This document shows, one piece after another, positions 31,361 through 40,900 of a DNA stretch of 64,000 nt. Location: positions 490,822 to 554,821 of the forward strand of contig NZ_BMYY01000001.1 in assembly GCF_014652515.1 (NCBI RefSeq), written 5' to 3'. Below the pieces are notes generated by a model. That model saw only the letters and a list, made by a program, of their open reading frames with translations, was not told where the DNA came from and did no database searches. Within the stretch, counting starts at the first letter, position 1; each line of letters opens with the position of its first letter. The position numbers and the translations under genes are program-made. Source of the DNA: Bacterioplanes sanyensis. GTDB taxonomy: Bacteria > Pseudomonadota > Gammaproteobacteria > Pseudomonadales > Oceanobacteraceae.

Positions 31361-32242
31361 ATGTCTTGGTGGACGGAGTTCCCGCAACTCAGCCGGGTAG
31401 AACTGATGCAATTACGCAAAACACTGGACGATGCGTATCTAGAATTTTCACGTGAGCATGGCGGTGCGATAGAAGCTTTCTTTGACCCCTTGCTAACTTT
31501 TCTAGTGTGGTTTGAAAAGCTCTTGATTGCTGCGCCTTGGTGGTTGGTGATTGCGGCATTGATGGCCATTACCCATATGGCCGCGCGATCGCTTAAGTTG
31601 ACCCTGGGCGTTGGCATCGCACTTTTTGGTGTGGGTTTTTTGGGCATGTGGGAAGACACCATGAGCACGCTCAGCATCATCACTGTGTGTACCTTGTTAG
31701 CCATTTTGATGGGCGTGCCGACGGGTATTTTGATGGCGCGCAGTGATCGTGCGCAAAAAGTCATTACGCCGGTGTTGGATGTTATGCAAACCATGCCGGC
31801 GTTTGTGTATTTAATTCCGGTGGTGATGCTGCTGGGTATTGGCAAAATTCCAGGCGTGATTGCGGTGGTGATTTATGCCATTCCGCCAGTGATTCGTTTG
31901 ACCAGTTTAGGCATTCGCCTAGTTGATAAAGACGTTTTAGAAGCGGCGGATGCCTACGGTGTGCGCCCTTGGCAGCGGCTCATAAAAATACAATTGCCGT
32001 TGGCGCTGCCCAATATTATGGCCGGTATTAATCAGACCATTATGATGGCGCTGGCGATGGTGGTGATTGCCTCCATGATTGGCGTCTCGGGCTTAGGTCA
32101 GCCGGTGTTAAAGTCCATTACCAATCAGTACTTTACCCTTGGGCTGTTAAATGGTGGTGCCATTGTGGTGTTGGCAATTATTTTTGATCGCGTGTCTCAA
32201 GCGTATGCGCGTCGCTCCCAACGCTACATGAAGGGGGCATAA
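31361..32242 (+). CDS. proW: Glycine betaine/proline ABC transporter permease
   Basis: This inner-membrane permease of an osmoprotectant importer has 293 residues and about six membrane helices. The EAA-like loop contacting the ATPase is E-A-A-D-A-Y-G-V-R-P-W-Q-R (about residues 198-210), and the V-M-Q-T-M-P-A-F-V-Y-L-I-P segment is characteristic of ProW/OpuAB. An AGGAAA site supports the ATG at 31361 rather than the GTG at 31346. It directly abuts proV. No periplasmic binding protein gene is in the operon, so that subunit must be encoded elsewhere. Confidence 0.92.
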   Translation: MSWWTEFPQLSRVELMQLRKTLDDAYLEFSREHGGAIEAFFDPLLTFLVWFEKLLIAAPWWLVIAALMAITHMAARSLKLTLGVGIALFGVGFLGMWEDTMSTLSIITVCTLLAILMGVPTGILMARSDRAQKVITPVLDVMQTMPAFVYLIPVVMLLGIGKIPGVIAVVIYAIPPVIRLTSLGIRLVDKDVLEAADAYGVRPWQRLIKIQLPLALPNIMAGINQTIMMALAMVVIASMIGVSGLGQPVLKSITNQYFTLGLLNGGAIVVLAIIFDRVSQAYARRSQRYMKGA

Positions 32243-33433
32243 ATGGGCTCGCCAGTAATAGAAATTCAGAGTTTATACAAACTTTTTGGTGAGCACGCCA
32301 AGCAGCATTTAGCGCGGGTCAAAGCCGGCGACAGTAAAGAAGAGATTCTCAGTGCCACAGGTCATACGTTGGGATTGAAAGATATTAATCTATCGATTAA
32401 TGCTGGCGAAATCTTTGTCATTATGGGGCTGTCGGGGTCTGGCAAGTCGACTTTGATTCGTCATTTTAATCGTTTGATTGATCCGACCGAAGGCAAGGTG
32501 GTGGTTGAAGGCCAGGACATTATGACCCTGAATGCCCGCCAGCTGCGCAGCTTTCGTCAGCGCAAAATGTCGATGGTGTTTCAGCGCTTTGGTCTACTGC
32601 CGCACTATACGGTGCTCGATAACGTAGCGTTTGGCTTAGAGGCACAAAGCCAGTCTAAGCAACAACGCTTGGCCAGCGCGCGCCAATGGCTCGAAACCGT
32701 TGGCCTAAGCGGCTATGAAGATCAATACCCAGCGCAACTGTCCGGTGGTCAGCAGCAACGGGTAGGATTGGCCAGAGCCTTATGCACCGATGCGGAAATT
32801 TTGCTGATGGATGAAGCGTTTTCGGCGTTGGATCCGCTGATTCGCAGTGAAATGCAAGACCAATTGATTGAGCTGCAGGGGCAGCTTAAAAAGACCATTG
32901 TGTTTATTACCCACGACCTCGACGAAGCCTTAAGGATCGGTGATCGTATAGCAATCTTGCGTGACGGTGAGTTGGTGCAGGTAGGTGCGCCTGCGGATAT
33001 TTTACTGCACCCTGCCGATGACTATGTCGAGAAGTTTGTCCGCGATGTTAATCGTGCCCGCGCACTGACAGTGAACACGGTCATGCAACCAGCGCAGCAT
33101 CGAATTTCAGTCAACACCATTAATGAAGCCTTGGCGCAGATGCGAACACGACAAGTGGATTACGCTTTTTATGTCAATGAACAAGGCTATCAGGGTGCCT
33201 TAAGCCAACAGCGCTTGGCGACCTTAGCGCAGCATGATGGTAGCGCTGAACTAGCAAACGATCACTACGAAGAGGCGGTCATTGTCTCTCCCGATGCCGT
33301 GTTAGAGGAAGTCATTCCGCAAACGCTTGAGCAAAGCATGCCGCTGGCCGTGGTCGATGACGAAGGCCAACTGACAGGCCAGCTCAGTCGTGATGATGTG
33401 GTGCAGGTGTTAAGCCGCTCAGCTGTTAAATAA
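32243..33433 (+). CDS. proV: Glycine betaine/proline ABC transporter ATP-binding protein
   Basis: This ATPase of the betaine importer has Walker A G-L-S-G-S-G-K-S-T (about residues 61-69), the signature L-S-G-G-Q-Q-Q-R and Walker B I-L-L-M-D-E. The C-terminal 120 residues form a CBS-domain pair; in OpuA-type transporters these sense ionic strength and gate transport. The ATG immediately follows the proW stop. A small hairpin GAGCGC-ATTTT-GCGCTC (33440-33456) follows the stop codon. Confidence 0.93.
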   Translation: MGSPVIEIQSLYKLFGEHAKQHLARVKAGDSKEEILSATGHTLGLKDINLSINAGEIFVIMGLSGSGKSTLIRHFNRLIDPTEGKVVVEGQDIMTLNARQLRSFRQRKMSMVFQRFGLLPHYTVLDNVAFGLEAQSQSKQQRLASARQWLETVGLSGYEDQYPAQLSGGQQQRVGLARALCTDAEILLMDEAFSALDPLIRSEMQDQLIELQGQLKKTIVFITHDLDEALRIGDRIAILRDGELVQVGAPADILLHPADDYVEKFVRDVNRARALTVNTVMQPAQHRISVNTINEALAQMRTRQVDYAFYVNEQGYQGALSQQRLATLAQHDGSAELANDHYEEAVIVSPDAVLEEVIPQTLEQSMPLAVVDDEGQLTGQLSRDDVVQVLSRSAVK

Positions 33434-33472
33434 TGCTGTGAGCGCATTTTGCGCTCAAGTTACGGAGTTGTT

Positions 33473-34357
33473 ATGAAAAATAATGCAGCCATTAATCCAG
33501 CCTGGCTGGCGGTTGCCGGTGCAGTGGGCATGGCCACCATGGGCGTGATGTCGCGTAACGCGGGTGTGGATGCTGCGGTTATTACCTTTTATCGCCTTGG
33601 AGTGGGGGCGGTGCTGGTGTTTGCGTGGCTACTGGCTCAAAGCTGTCAGTGGCATAAGCCACGCGCTTTAACCTTACTTGGTGGTGTTTTTCTCGCGGGT
33701 TTTATTGTGTTTTATGTTGAAGCCATGAATTACACCACCATGGCCAATGCCATCTTGGTGGTGTACTTGGCGCCTGTGTGTGCAGCGATTGCCGGCCATT
33801 TTATTTGGCAAGAGCATATTAATCGTTGGCAGTTGTTGTGCATTTTTGTGGCGTTATTTGGCTTCGCCATGGTGATGGAGTTTCGCTTAGACATCAGCGG
33901 CAGCGATGCAAAAGGGCTGGCCTATGCGGCGCTGGCGATGCTGGCTTACGCGGCTTTTATGCTATTAAATCGCCACAATAAAGATACCTTGCCAGCGTCG
34001 CAGGCAACGCTGTGGCAGCTGGCGGTAGGCGGACTTTTAATGTTGTTATTGGCTGGTCCGCAGAATGTGATGGTACCGCTGGAGGTGCTGCCTTGGGCCT
34101 TAGCAACGGCGCTGATACCGGGCTTTTTGGCCATGGCGCTAACCGTGGCGGCCATGCAGCGCTTGCCGACCGCGGTGTTCGGCACTCTGGCCTACAGTGA
34201 GCCGGTGGCCGTTGTGGTATTCGGCTGGTGGTTGTTTGCTGAGCAATTAAGCGCCCTGCAAATGGCTGGTTGTGGTGTGATTATTGTTGCCGGCATTTTT
34301 CAGGCACGCTTTGCTAAAGTTGAGCGCGTTGCCCCAGCTGCTGGGCTAACTTCCTAG
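33473..34357 (+). CDS. EamA/DMT-family membrane transporter
   Basis: This 294-residue protein has ten predicted membrane helices in two similar halves, as in drug/metabolite transporters. Typical features are the A-M-N-Y-T-T-M-A-N-A-I-L-V-V-Y-L-A-P segment and the closing A-Y-S-E-P-V-A-V-V-V-F-G-W-W-L-F-A-E block. It probably exports a small metabolite, but the substrate is unknown. The ATG at 33473 follows ACGGAG. It lies 39 bases after proV and ends just before the aromatic leader region. Confidence 0.85.
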   Translation: MKNNAAINPAWLAVAGAVGMATMGVMSRNAGVDAAVITFYRLGVGAVLVFAWLLAQSCQWHKPRALTLLGGVFLAGFIVFYVEAMNYTTMANAILVVYLAPVCAAIAGHFIWQEHINRWQLLCIFVALFGFAMVMEFRLDISGSDAKGLAYAALAMLAYAAFMLLNRHNKDTLPASQATLWQLAVGGLLMLLLAGPQNVMVPLEVLPWALATALIPGFLAMALTVAAMQRLPTAVFGTLAYSEPVAVVVFGWWLFAEQLSALQMAGCGVIIVAGIFQARFAKVERVAPAAGLTS

Positions 34358-34364
34358 GTCGGGG

Positions 34365-34393
34365 TTGCACTTTCAGTTAGAAAGCGGAATACT
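34365..34393 (+). promoter_or_regulatory. Candidate promoter for the DAHP synthase leader
   Basis: TTGCAC (34365-34370), a 17-base spacer and AATACT (34388-34393) form a weak sigma-70-like promoter. Transcription would start at about 34400, at the first leader ATG, so that leader would be nearly leaderless or would start at its second ATG (34413). An upstream promoter is equally possible. Confidence 0.3.
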
Positions 34394-34400
34394 CAAACGT

Positions 34401-34532
34401 ATGAAGAATTTGATGACACCCTCGCAAATCCCATTTGAGCACGTACTGAAAACAGTTCGTGTTGCGGGCGCGTGTGTGTTTTTTGGCTGGTTTGGTTATG
34501 GCTATTTTTGCCAGTACCCGGGCCGTCGCTAA
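34401..34532 (+). CDS. Aromatic leader peptide 1 (43 aa) of the DAHP synthase gene
   Basis: A 43-codon frame ends TAATAA. Residues 27-39 read F-F-G-W-F-G-Y-G-Y-F-C-Q-Y: eight aromatic residues in thirteen (4 Phe, 3 Tyr, 1 Trp). It precedes a competing hairpin pair and an intrinsic terminator, and lies upstream of the first enzyme of aromatic amino-acid synthesis. This is the arrangement of ribosome-mediated attenuators such as those of trp and pheA operons. The ribosome-binding site before 34401 is weak; an in-frame ATG at 34413 is an alternative start. It is too short to appear in usual gene calls. Confidence 0.7.
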   Translation: MKNLMTPSQIPFEHVLKTVRVAGACVFFGWFGYGYFCQYPGRR

Positions 34533-34545
34533 TAAGTGATACATC

Positions 34546-34570
34546 GGCAGTCCGGGCAGCTCGGACTGCC
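34546..34570 (+). promoter_or_regulatory. Leader hairpin (anti-antiterminator candidate)
   Basis: GGCAGTCCG (34546-34554) and CGGACTGCC (34562-34570) form a perfect 9-base stem 13 bases after the first leader stop. The right arm GACTGCC (34564-34570) could instead pair with an identical copy of GGCAGTC inside the terminator (34588-34594), so the two folds exclude each other. Confidence 0.65.
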
Positions 34571-34575
34571 AACGG

Positions 34576-34616
34576 AAAACCCCGAACGGCAGTCGCGCCG
34601 CTCGGGGTTTTTTTTT
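34576..34616 (+). terminator. Attenuator terminator
   Basis: AAAACCCCGA (34576-34585) pairs with TCGGGGTTTT (34602-34611), with an inner CGGC/GCCG stem (34587-34590, 34597-34600). Nine consecutive T follow from 34608. It lies about 160 bases before the DAHP synthase start and so must be bypassed for that gene to be read from upstream. It could also terminate the EamA transcript. Confidence 0.88.
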
Positions 34617-34657
34617 GCCATTGCATCACATGATGACTCAGAACGTGAGGAAGAGTT

Positions 34658-34732
34658 ATGCAACACAGTGCAAGCAAGTCAGTGTCTTGGTGGTATGCGT
34701 TTGGAATCTGCTGGCGATTTTATCGTTATTGA
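34658..34732 (+). CDS. Aromatic leader peptide 2 (24 aa) of the DAHP synthase gene
   Basis: Downstream of the terminator a second short frame starts with ATG right after a strong GAGGAAGAG ribosome-binding site and ends TGA. Its last 14 residues read W-W-Y-A-F-G-I-C-W-R-F-Y-R-Y, eight of them aromatic (3 Trp, 3 Tyr, 2 Phe). The stop lies 45 bases before the DAHP synthase ATG. I see no second terminator after it, so it may act on translation of the synthase or on a structure I cannot identify. It is too short for routine gene calling. Confidence 0.68.
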   Translation: MQHSASKSVSWWYAFGICWRFYRY

Positions 34733-34777
34733 ATTTTTTAGTTCTAAGCCGATTTCAATCACTCTGGAGATACATGT

Positions 34778-35857
34778 ATGACTGGCTGCACCCATGCACT
34801 TGCTTCAAATGACGATTCATTAAATCCTATGCCAACGCAATTAAGCTCGGTGGCTTCGGTTGCTGAGTTACGCCGACAGCTACCGCTCAGCGCTGCAGTG
34901 CAGGCGCAAGTAAGACAACACCGCCAAGCAATTCGGCGCTGTTTATCCGGCGACGATCGACGTTTATTGGTGATCGTTGGCCCTTGCTCATTGCACGATG
35001 ACAGCGCCGCGCTGGAATATGGCAACCAGCTGAGGGCGTTGAGCGAGCAGTTGCAGGATCAACTGCTCATTGTCATGCGGGCTTATGTTGAAAAACCGCG
35101 CACGCGCGTGGGTTGGAAGGGCATGGCCTATGACCCGCTGCGTGATGGCTTGGGCAACATGGAGCTAGGGCTGACGCGCTCCCGACGGCTGATGCGTCAA
35201 CTGCTAGAGCTGGGCTTGCCGCTGGCGAATGAGGTGCTTAACCCGTTAGTGTCGCCGTACTTTGAGGATTTGATCAGTTGGGCAGCGATTGGTGCTCGCA
35301 CAGCTGAGTCCCAGCCCCATCGTGAGCTAGTCAGTGGTTTGCCACTGCCTGTTGGGATTAAAAATAGCACGGATGGCTCCGTCGATAATGCGATTAATGC
35401 CATGGTAGCGGCGCGCCATCCTCATCACACATTGGGCATGAATGATGAGGGGCAGTTAGCCATGGCGACCACAGCGGGCAATGCGGATACCCATTTGGTC
35501 TTGCGTGGTGGACATGGGCTAACCAACTACGACACTGACTCCATCATTCACGCTGCGCAGACAGCCGAGGCGGCGCACTGCAGCGCCAGGGTGCTGGTGG
35601 ATTGCAGCCATGCCAATGCTGAGAAACAGCACCGTCGGCAAATGGATATTGCCCGTCAGGTAGTGGCGCAACGGCAGCAGCAAGCGCCGGTATTGGGCAT
35701 TATGCTGGAGAGCTTTTTAGTTGAAGGCCGCTGTGATGATGGCTCAGTGTATGGGCAATCTATTACCGATCCGTGTTTGGGTTGGGAGCAAACAGAAGCC
35801 CTGCTGAGGGAACTGCATCAGCAGTTATCCGTGCCGGCAAACCATACTCGCTGGTAG
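34778..35857 (+). CDS. 3-deoxy-7-phosphoheptulonate (DAHP) synthase, type I (AroF/G/H class)
   Basis: This enzyme condenses phosphoenolpyruvate and erythrose 4-phosphate, the first step of the shikimate pathway. The family blocks are present: G-P-C-S-L-H-D-D (about residues 68-75), M-R-A-Y-V-E-K-P-R-T-R-V-G-W-K-G, G-I-K-N-S-T-D-G and V-D-C-S-H-A-N. At 359 residues it matches the feedback-regulated E. coli-type isozymes; which amino acid inhibits it cannot be read safely. The ATG at 34778 follows GGAGA. The leader upstream suggests control by charged Phe, Tyr and Trp tRNAs. It is followed by a DUF2007 gene. Confidence 0.94.
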   Translation: MTGCTHALASNDDSLNPMPTQLSSVASVAELRRQLPLSAAVQAQVRQHRQAIRRCLSGDDRRLLVIVGPCSLHDDSAALEYGNQLRALSEQLQDQLLIVMRAYVEKPRTRVGWKGMAYDPLRDGLGNMELGLTRSRRLMRQLLELGLPLANEVLNPLVSPYFEDLISWAAIGARTAESQPHRELVSGLPLPVGIKNSTDGSVDNAINAMVAARHPHHTLGMNDEGQLAMATTAGNADTHLVLRGGHGLTNYDTDSIIHAAQTAEAAHCSARVLVDCSHANAEKQHRRQMDIARQVVAQRQQQAPVLGIMLESFLVEGRCDDGSVYGQSITDPCLGWEQTEALLRELHQQLSVPANHTRW

Positions 35858-35939
35858 GTTAAATTGTTAGGCGGGTGAGGGTATGCGCAATACCCACGCC
35901 CGATTATATGGCTTAAACATCTCAGCATCAGGAGGACGC

Positions 35940-36260
35940 GTGACGGTTATTTATCAAGCGCAAAATGCCATTGAGGCGCATATGCTGGTAGGATTGTTGC
36001 ACCAGCATGGTTGTGTATCGGCACGCGTTGAAGGTGATGGTTTGCAGGGTGCGGTCGGAGAGCTGCCTACCATGGACTTGGTTAGAATCCAAGTAAATGA
36101 TAATGAAGTAGACCACGCTCGCGACATCATTCAGGCATGGGAGCAACAACAGCCGGCTACGCCGGAAGAACCATCTTCGTCGTCCTCCGATTGGATCAAT
36201 GGGGTAATGCTGGGCTTTATCGTCGGTGTTGTGGTGACGCTGCTGTTCGTGAGTCAATGA
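35940..36260 (+). CDS. DUF2007 domain protein with C-terminal membrane helix
   Basis: The N-terminal 65 residues (V-I-Y-Q-A-Q-N-A-I-E-A-H-M-L-V-G-L-L...G-D-G-L-Q-G) match DUF2007, a small alpha/beta domain of unknown role often called putative signal-transducing protein. A Pro/Ser-rich linker and one membrane helix (about residues 88-105) follow. I choose the GTG at 35940, which has a perfect AGGAGG 4 bases upstream, over the ATG at 35883; this gives 106 residues. The 3' end overlaps the histidine-kinase gene tail by 7 bases. Confidence 0.82.
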   Translation: MTVIYQAQNAIEAHMLVGLLHQHGCVSARVEGDGLQGAVGELPTMDLVRIQVNDNEVDHARDIIQAWEQQQPATPEEPSSSSSDWINGVMLGFIVGVVVTLLFVSQ

Positions 36261-37855
36261 GAGCGTGACTCGTCTGGTGGACTGATTTTTTTGGGAATCA
36301 CTAAGCGAAAGGCGGTGCCTTGCTCACTCTCGTCCAGTGTAATGTCACCTTGCAGGCGCTGTTTGACGATGTTGTAAACCAAATGCATGCCTAAGCCCGT
36401 GCCGCCTTGGCCGCGCTTGGTGGTATAAAAAGGGTCAAATATTTTTTGCTTGGCTTCATCCGATAAGCCGCAGCCGTCATCGCGGTAGCAAATAACGACG
36501 TTGCCGCGCTCTTCGGCGCAAATAATGTCAATGTGACCGTCGTTGCGGTGTTCAAAGCCATGCAGCAATGAGTTCATCACCAGATTGGTAATGACCTGAG
36601 AAATGGCACCCGGCAAGGTTTGCAGGCGCAAACTGGTAGAGCAATCAATATTAACTTGGTGCTGTGTTTGCTTAAAGCGCGGTGATAGGGTCTCCATGAC
36701 TTCATGCAAATAATCGTGCAAGCTAAATTCGCGAATATGCGCACCGGTCTGATCTTCCGAGACTTGTTTAAAGCTCTTAATCAGGTGCGCCGCACGCTGC
36801 AAGTTTTTGTCTAGGATGCCGAGGCTTTCATCCATCATGGCGGTAAAGTCGACAAAATCTTGTTTGCGAATATTGCCGCTATCGAAGCGCTCACGCAGCT
36901 CTTTGTAGTTGTCGTCTATGTAGGAGTGAATGGTGATGCAAAGGCCCAGCGGAGTGTTAATTTCATGGGCGATGCCTGCCACCATGCCGCCCAAAGACGA
37001 CAGCTTTTCAGCCTCGATTAACTTGCTTTGGGTGCTGTGCAGCTCCGACAGGGTGTGATTGAGCTCGTCGACGGTCTTTTGCAAGTTCTCTGTACGCTCA
37101 ATGACTCTGTCTTCGAGCTCTGCATTCACGGTTTTTAGTTGTTGCTGCGCTAAGGTGCGCTGTTGCAGTTCATTGTTCATCTGTGCGCTGAGCGAGTTGA
37201 ACGCATCAATCAATGTGTCTATTTCATCACCAGCTTGGCTTTGATGGATAGATAACGGCTCATGATTTTGCGTCTTTAGACGTTCGTTAACCTCGGCCGC
37301 CATCGACAATACCCGGCGGTTGATGAGGCGATGGACCACGGCGCCGAGCAAACTGGCCAACAACAGCATGCTAAACAACTGAGCCACAATGCTGGATAAC
37401 GCCGCTTGAAAAGCAGCGTCAAAAACAGCTTCTCGGTCGAAGGCGATTTCCAATTTCCCCAGCACGCGCTCATTAAAGCGAATGTCCATATCATGAATGT
37501 AATCATGATGTGGTCGGGCACCACGCTCGATATTAAGGTTAAGATTATCGGTTACCCGCACATAGGCAATGGCGTCTAGGTTCTCAATGCCCTGTACTTG
37601 AGTGCGGATTTGTACCTCATCGTAAAACCACAGACTAAAGCCCAAGGATTCCAGATAACTGGAGCGAATATCGTCGAGGCGTTTTTCGAAGGTATCGAGT
37701 TGTTGCTGATAGTTCCAGAAAGCGATGCCAGCACCAACAGAAATAGCCAAGGCCAGTGACGCCGCCGCAAAGTACAGAATAATGCGCCACACCAATGATT
37801 GGTGGCGATGATTGCTGCGACTGGCAGGGCGGGTATCAGAAACCGTGGCTGGCAT
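36254..37855 (-). CDS. Membrane sensor histidine kinase
   Basis: This 533-residue protein has two membrane helices (about residues 24-46 and 158-175) around a periplasmic sensor domain, then a HAMP-like linker, a coiled coil (about 225-285), a dimerisation/phosphoacceptor domain with His297 in G-I-A-H-E-I-N-T-P-L, and a HATPase domain with N-L-V-M-N-S, D-D-G-C-G-L and G-T-G-L-G-M-H-L-V. No receiver domain and no response-regulator gene is adjacent, so the partner is encoded elsewhere. The periplasmic part has the layout of sensors with an N-terminal L-W-F-Y-D segment, and its ligand is unknown. Confidence 0.9.
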   Translation of the reverse strand: MPATVSDTRPASRSNHRHQSLVWRIILYFAAASLALAISVGAGIAFWNYQQQLDTFEKRLDDIRSSYLESLGFSLWFYDEVQIRTQVQGIENLDAIAYVRVTDNLNLNIERGARPHHDYIHDMDIRFNERVLGKLEIAFDREAVFDAAFQAALSSIVAQLFSMLLLASLLGAVVHRLINRRVLSMAAEVNERLKTQNHEPLSIHQSQAGDEIDTLIDAFNSLSAQMNNELQQRTLAQQQLKTVNAELEDRVIERTENLQKTVDELNHTLSELHSTQSKLIEAEKLSSLGGMVAGIAHEINTPLGLCITIHSYIDDNYKELRERFDSGNIRKQDFVDFTAMMDESLGILDKNLQRAAHLIKSFKQVSEDQTGAHIREFSLHDYLHEVMETLSPRFKQTQHQVNIDCSTSLRLQTLPGAISQVITNLVMNSLLHGFEHRNDGHIDIICAEERGNVVICYRDDGCGLSDEAKQKIFDPFYTTKRGQGGTGLGMHLVYNIVKQRLQGDITLDESEQGTAFRLVIPKKISPPDESRSH

Positions 37856-37966
37856 GCAAAAGGGCGCCTTAACAACATGAATACCGACAGTGTAGACGAA
37901 GGGTCATTGGGCTTCATCGTCATTTATAGAACCTGTGGCGAGGCGCGGGCATCTTGCCCGCGCTGG

Positions 37967-40900
37967 TCACGCTGCAGGCGTCATGCGTTTATGCATAGCG
38001 CTGTAATAGAGCAGCGGAATGATCACTAGGGTGAGGGCCGTCGAGATTAAAATACCGAAAATCAGTGAAATCGCTAGGCCGTTAAAGATGGGGTCATCGA
38101 GAATAAAGAAGGCCCCGACCATGGCCGCAACGCCTGTTAGTACGATGGGACGAGCCCGCACGGCAGCAGAAGTAACGATGGCATCTTTAAACGCCATGCC
38201 TTCTTGATGTTTCTGGTTGATAAAGTCGACCAGCAAGATGGAGTTACGCACAATGATACCGGCCAAAGCAATCATGCCAATCATCGAGGTTGCCGTGAAC
38301 TGGGCGCCAAATAGAGCATGGCCAGGCATGACGCCAATGACGGTCAACGGAATGGGTGCCATGATGATCAGGGGCACTAAGTAGGAGCGGAACTGAGCGA
38401 CGACGAGTAAGTAAATCAAGATCATGCCAATGGCGTAAGCGATGCCCATATCACGAAACGTTTCATAGGTGATTTGCCACTCGCCATCCCATTTGATGGC
38501 GGTATCAAATGGCATCGGTGGTTGGCGAATAAAGAACTGTGGCCAGTTGAGGCCTGCTTCTTCGAGATTCAGGGTAATATCGTATAGGCCATACAGCGGG
38601 CTATCGAGGTCGCCTACCATGTCACCTGTTACAAACACAACAGGCTGTAGGTTCTTACGGTAAATATTCTTTTCCACCTGTTCTTGGTGCACGCTGATGA
38701 GATCACCTAGCGCTACAAACTGTCCTCCAGCAGCACGCACTTTCATACTCAGCAGCGCGTCTAAACTGGCGCGATCACCATCACCAAAGCCTACACGTAT
38801 GGGAAGTGGGTACTTGGATTGACCATTGTGCAGGTAGCTGACATCCTCGCCACCCAATGCCGTATTAATGGCTTGCACAATAGTGGCCTGAGCGATACCC
38901 AGTTGGGCCGCACGCTGACGGTCGACGCTGATGCGCAGTAGCGGTTGGTCGCCTTCAACCCAATCATCAACATCGACGATGCCAGCGGTGTTTTCGAAGA
39001 CGGCCCGTAAGCGCTTAGCAGCGTCAATTTGGCGCTGGTAGTCAGTGCCATATACCTCGGCCACAATAGGTGCCATGACGGGCGGTCCAGGCGGAACTTC
39101 CACCACTTTGACGTTGGCTTGATAGCGCTTGCCAATGGCGTGTAGAGCTGGTCTTACGGATAAGGCAATATCATGGCTTTGACGATCACGTTGCGATTTA
39201 TCCACCAGATTGACTTGCAGATCCCCTTGATGAGGCAGTGAGCGCAAATAATACTGTCTCACTAGGCCGTTGAAGTTAATCGGTGCCGAGGCGCCAGCAT
39301 AGAGCTGGATGTCTTTAACTTCTGGCACTTTGCTCAGCTCAGCGCTGAGCGCCTCCAGTACTGCCAATGTCTGCTCCATCGGCGTACCTTCCGGCATATC
39401 GACCACCACTTGAAACTCAGATTTGTTGTCGAAAGGCAGCATTTTCATCACCACCAGTTTGGCTGCCGGTAATGCTACGGCTAGGCCAATGACGGCAGTA
39501 ACGGCGGCAAAGAGCAGCCAGCGCCGGCGACCGCTGTCGATAAATGGACGCATCAAACGGTTGAAAAATGCATACACTCGACCATCCATTTCCTGCTCAT
39601 GGGCTGATGCAGCATTACTATTTTTGGGGGTGGCCTTATCGCGCTCAAATTGACGGCGTAGCAAGGCGTAAGATAACCAAGGGGTCACAACAAACGCGAT
39701 GATCAGTGAGATCAACATGCCGGTCGAGGCATTGATCGGGATTGGGCTCATATAGGGGCCCATTAATCCCGACACAAAAGCCATCGGCATCAGCGCCGCG
39801 ATGACGGTAAAGGTGGCGAGAATGGTCGGGCCGCCCACTTCGTCGACGGCTTGGGGAATGATCTCTAGTAGTTTTTGTCCGCCGAGGTGCATATGACGAT
39901 GAATATTTTCGACCACCACGATGGCGTCATCGACCAAAATACCGATCGAAAAAATCAGTGCAAACAGCGATACGCGATTGAGAGTAAAGCCCCATACCCA
40001 AGAAGCAAACAAGGTAATGGCAAGGGTGATGAAAATCGCGCCTCCTACGATCACAGCCTCACGCCAGCTCATGGTGGCCAATACCAGTACCACGACGGCT
40101 GCGGTGGCGAATAACAGCTTGGCCATGAGCTGATCGGATTTGGTTTTAGCGGTTTGACCATAGTCTCGGGTGACTTCAACGTTCACGGCATCGGGAATTA
40201 AGGTGCCTTGCAGTTGCGTCAGGCGCTGGCGGATGGCTGTCGTGATGTCGATGGCATTGGTGCCGGGCTGCTTGGCAATGGCCACGGTCACGGCGGGCTG
40301 GCTATGGCTACCCGGTTGCACGAACTGCACCTGCTGATTAGGGGTGTCAGCGCGTTGGGCAATTTGAGCAACATCACGCAGATACACCAACCCCTGGTTG
40401 GTTTTGCCAACGATTAGGGCACCGACCTCATCAGCTGTTTGCAAAAAGTCACCGGCTTGTACCCGAATAATTTGGTTGTTGCGTACAGTGGACTGCAGCT
40501 GGCCACCAACATTCGCCGATTGCAGTGCGCGGCGAACATCGTCAAACGCCAGACCGTGGCCATTCATTCGTGCCGGATCAAGCTCGACATCTATCAAACT
40601 GGTTTGCTGACCTAGGGTGTAGATATCGCGGGTACCGGTGACACGCTTGAGCTCGTCTTCGAGGGTGTGCGCCACTTTGGTCAGGTCCGCACCACTGATG
40701 TCATTATCTGCCGACCATAAGGTCAAGCTCATAATAGGCACATCATCGATGCCCATGGGCTTAACCACGGGTTGCATTACGCCAAGGCTGGGCGGAAACC
40801 AGTCGCGGTGGGAGTGCACTTGGTTATAGAGATTGACGATGGCTTGTTGCCGCGGAATGCCGACCTCAAATGCGACGGTTAGCACGGCTTGGCCGGGTTG

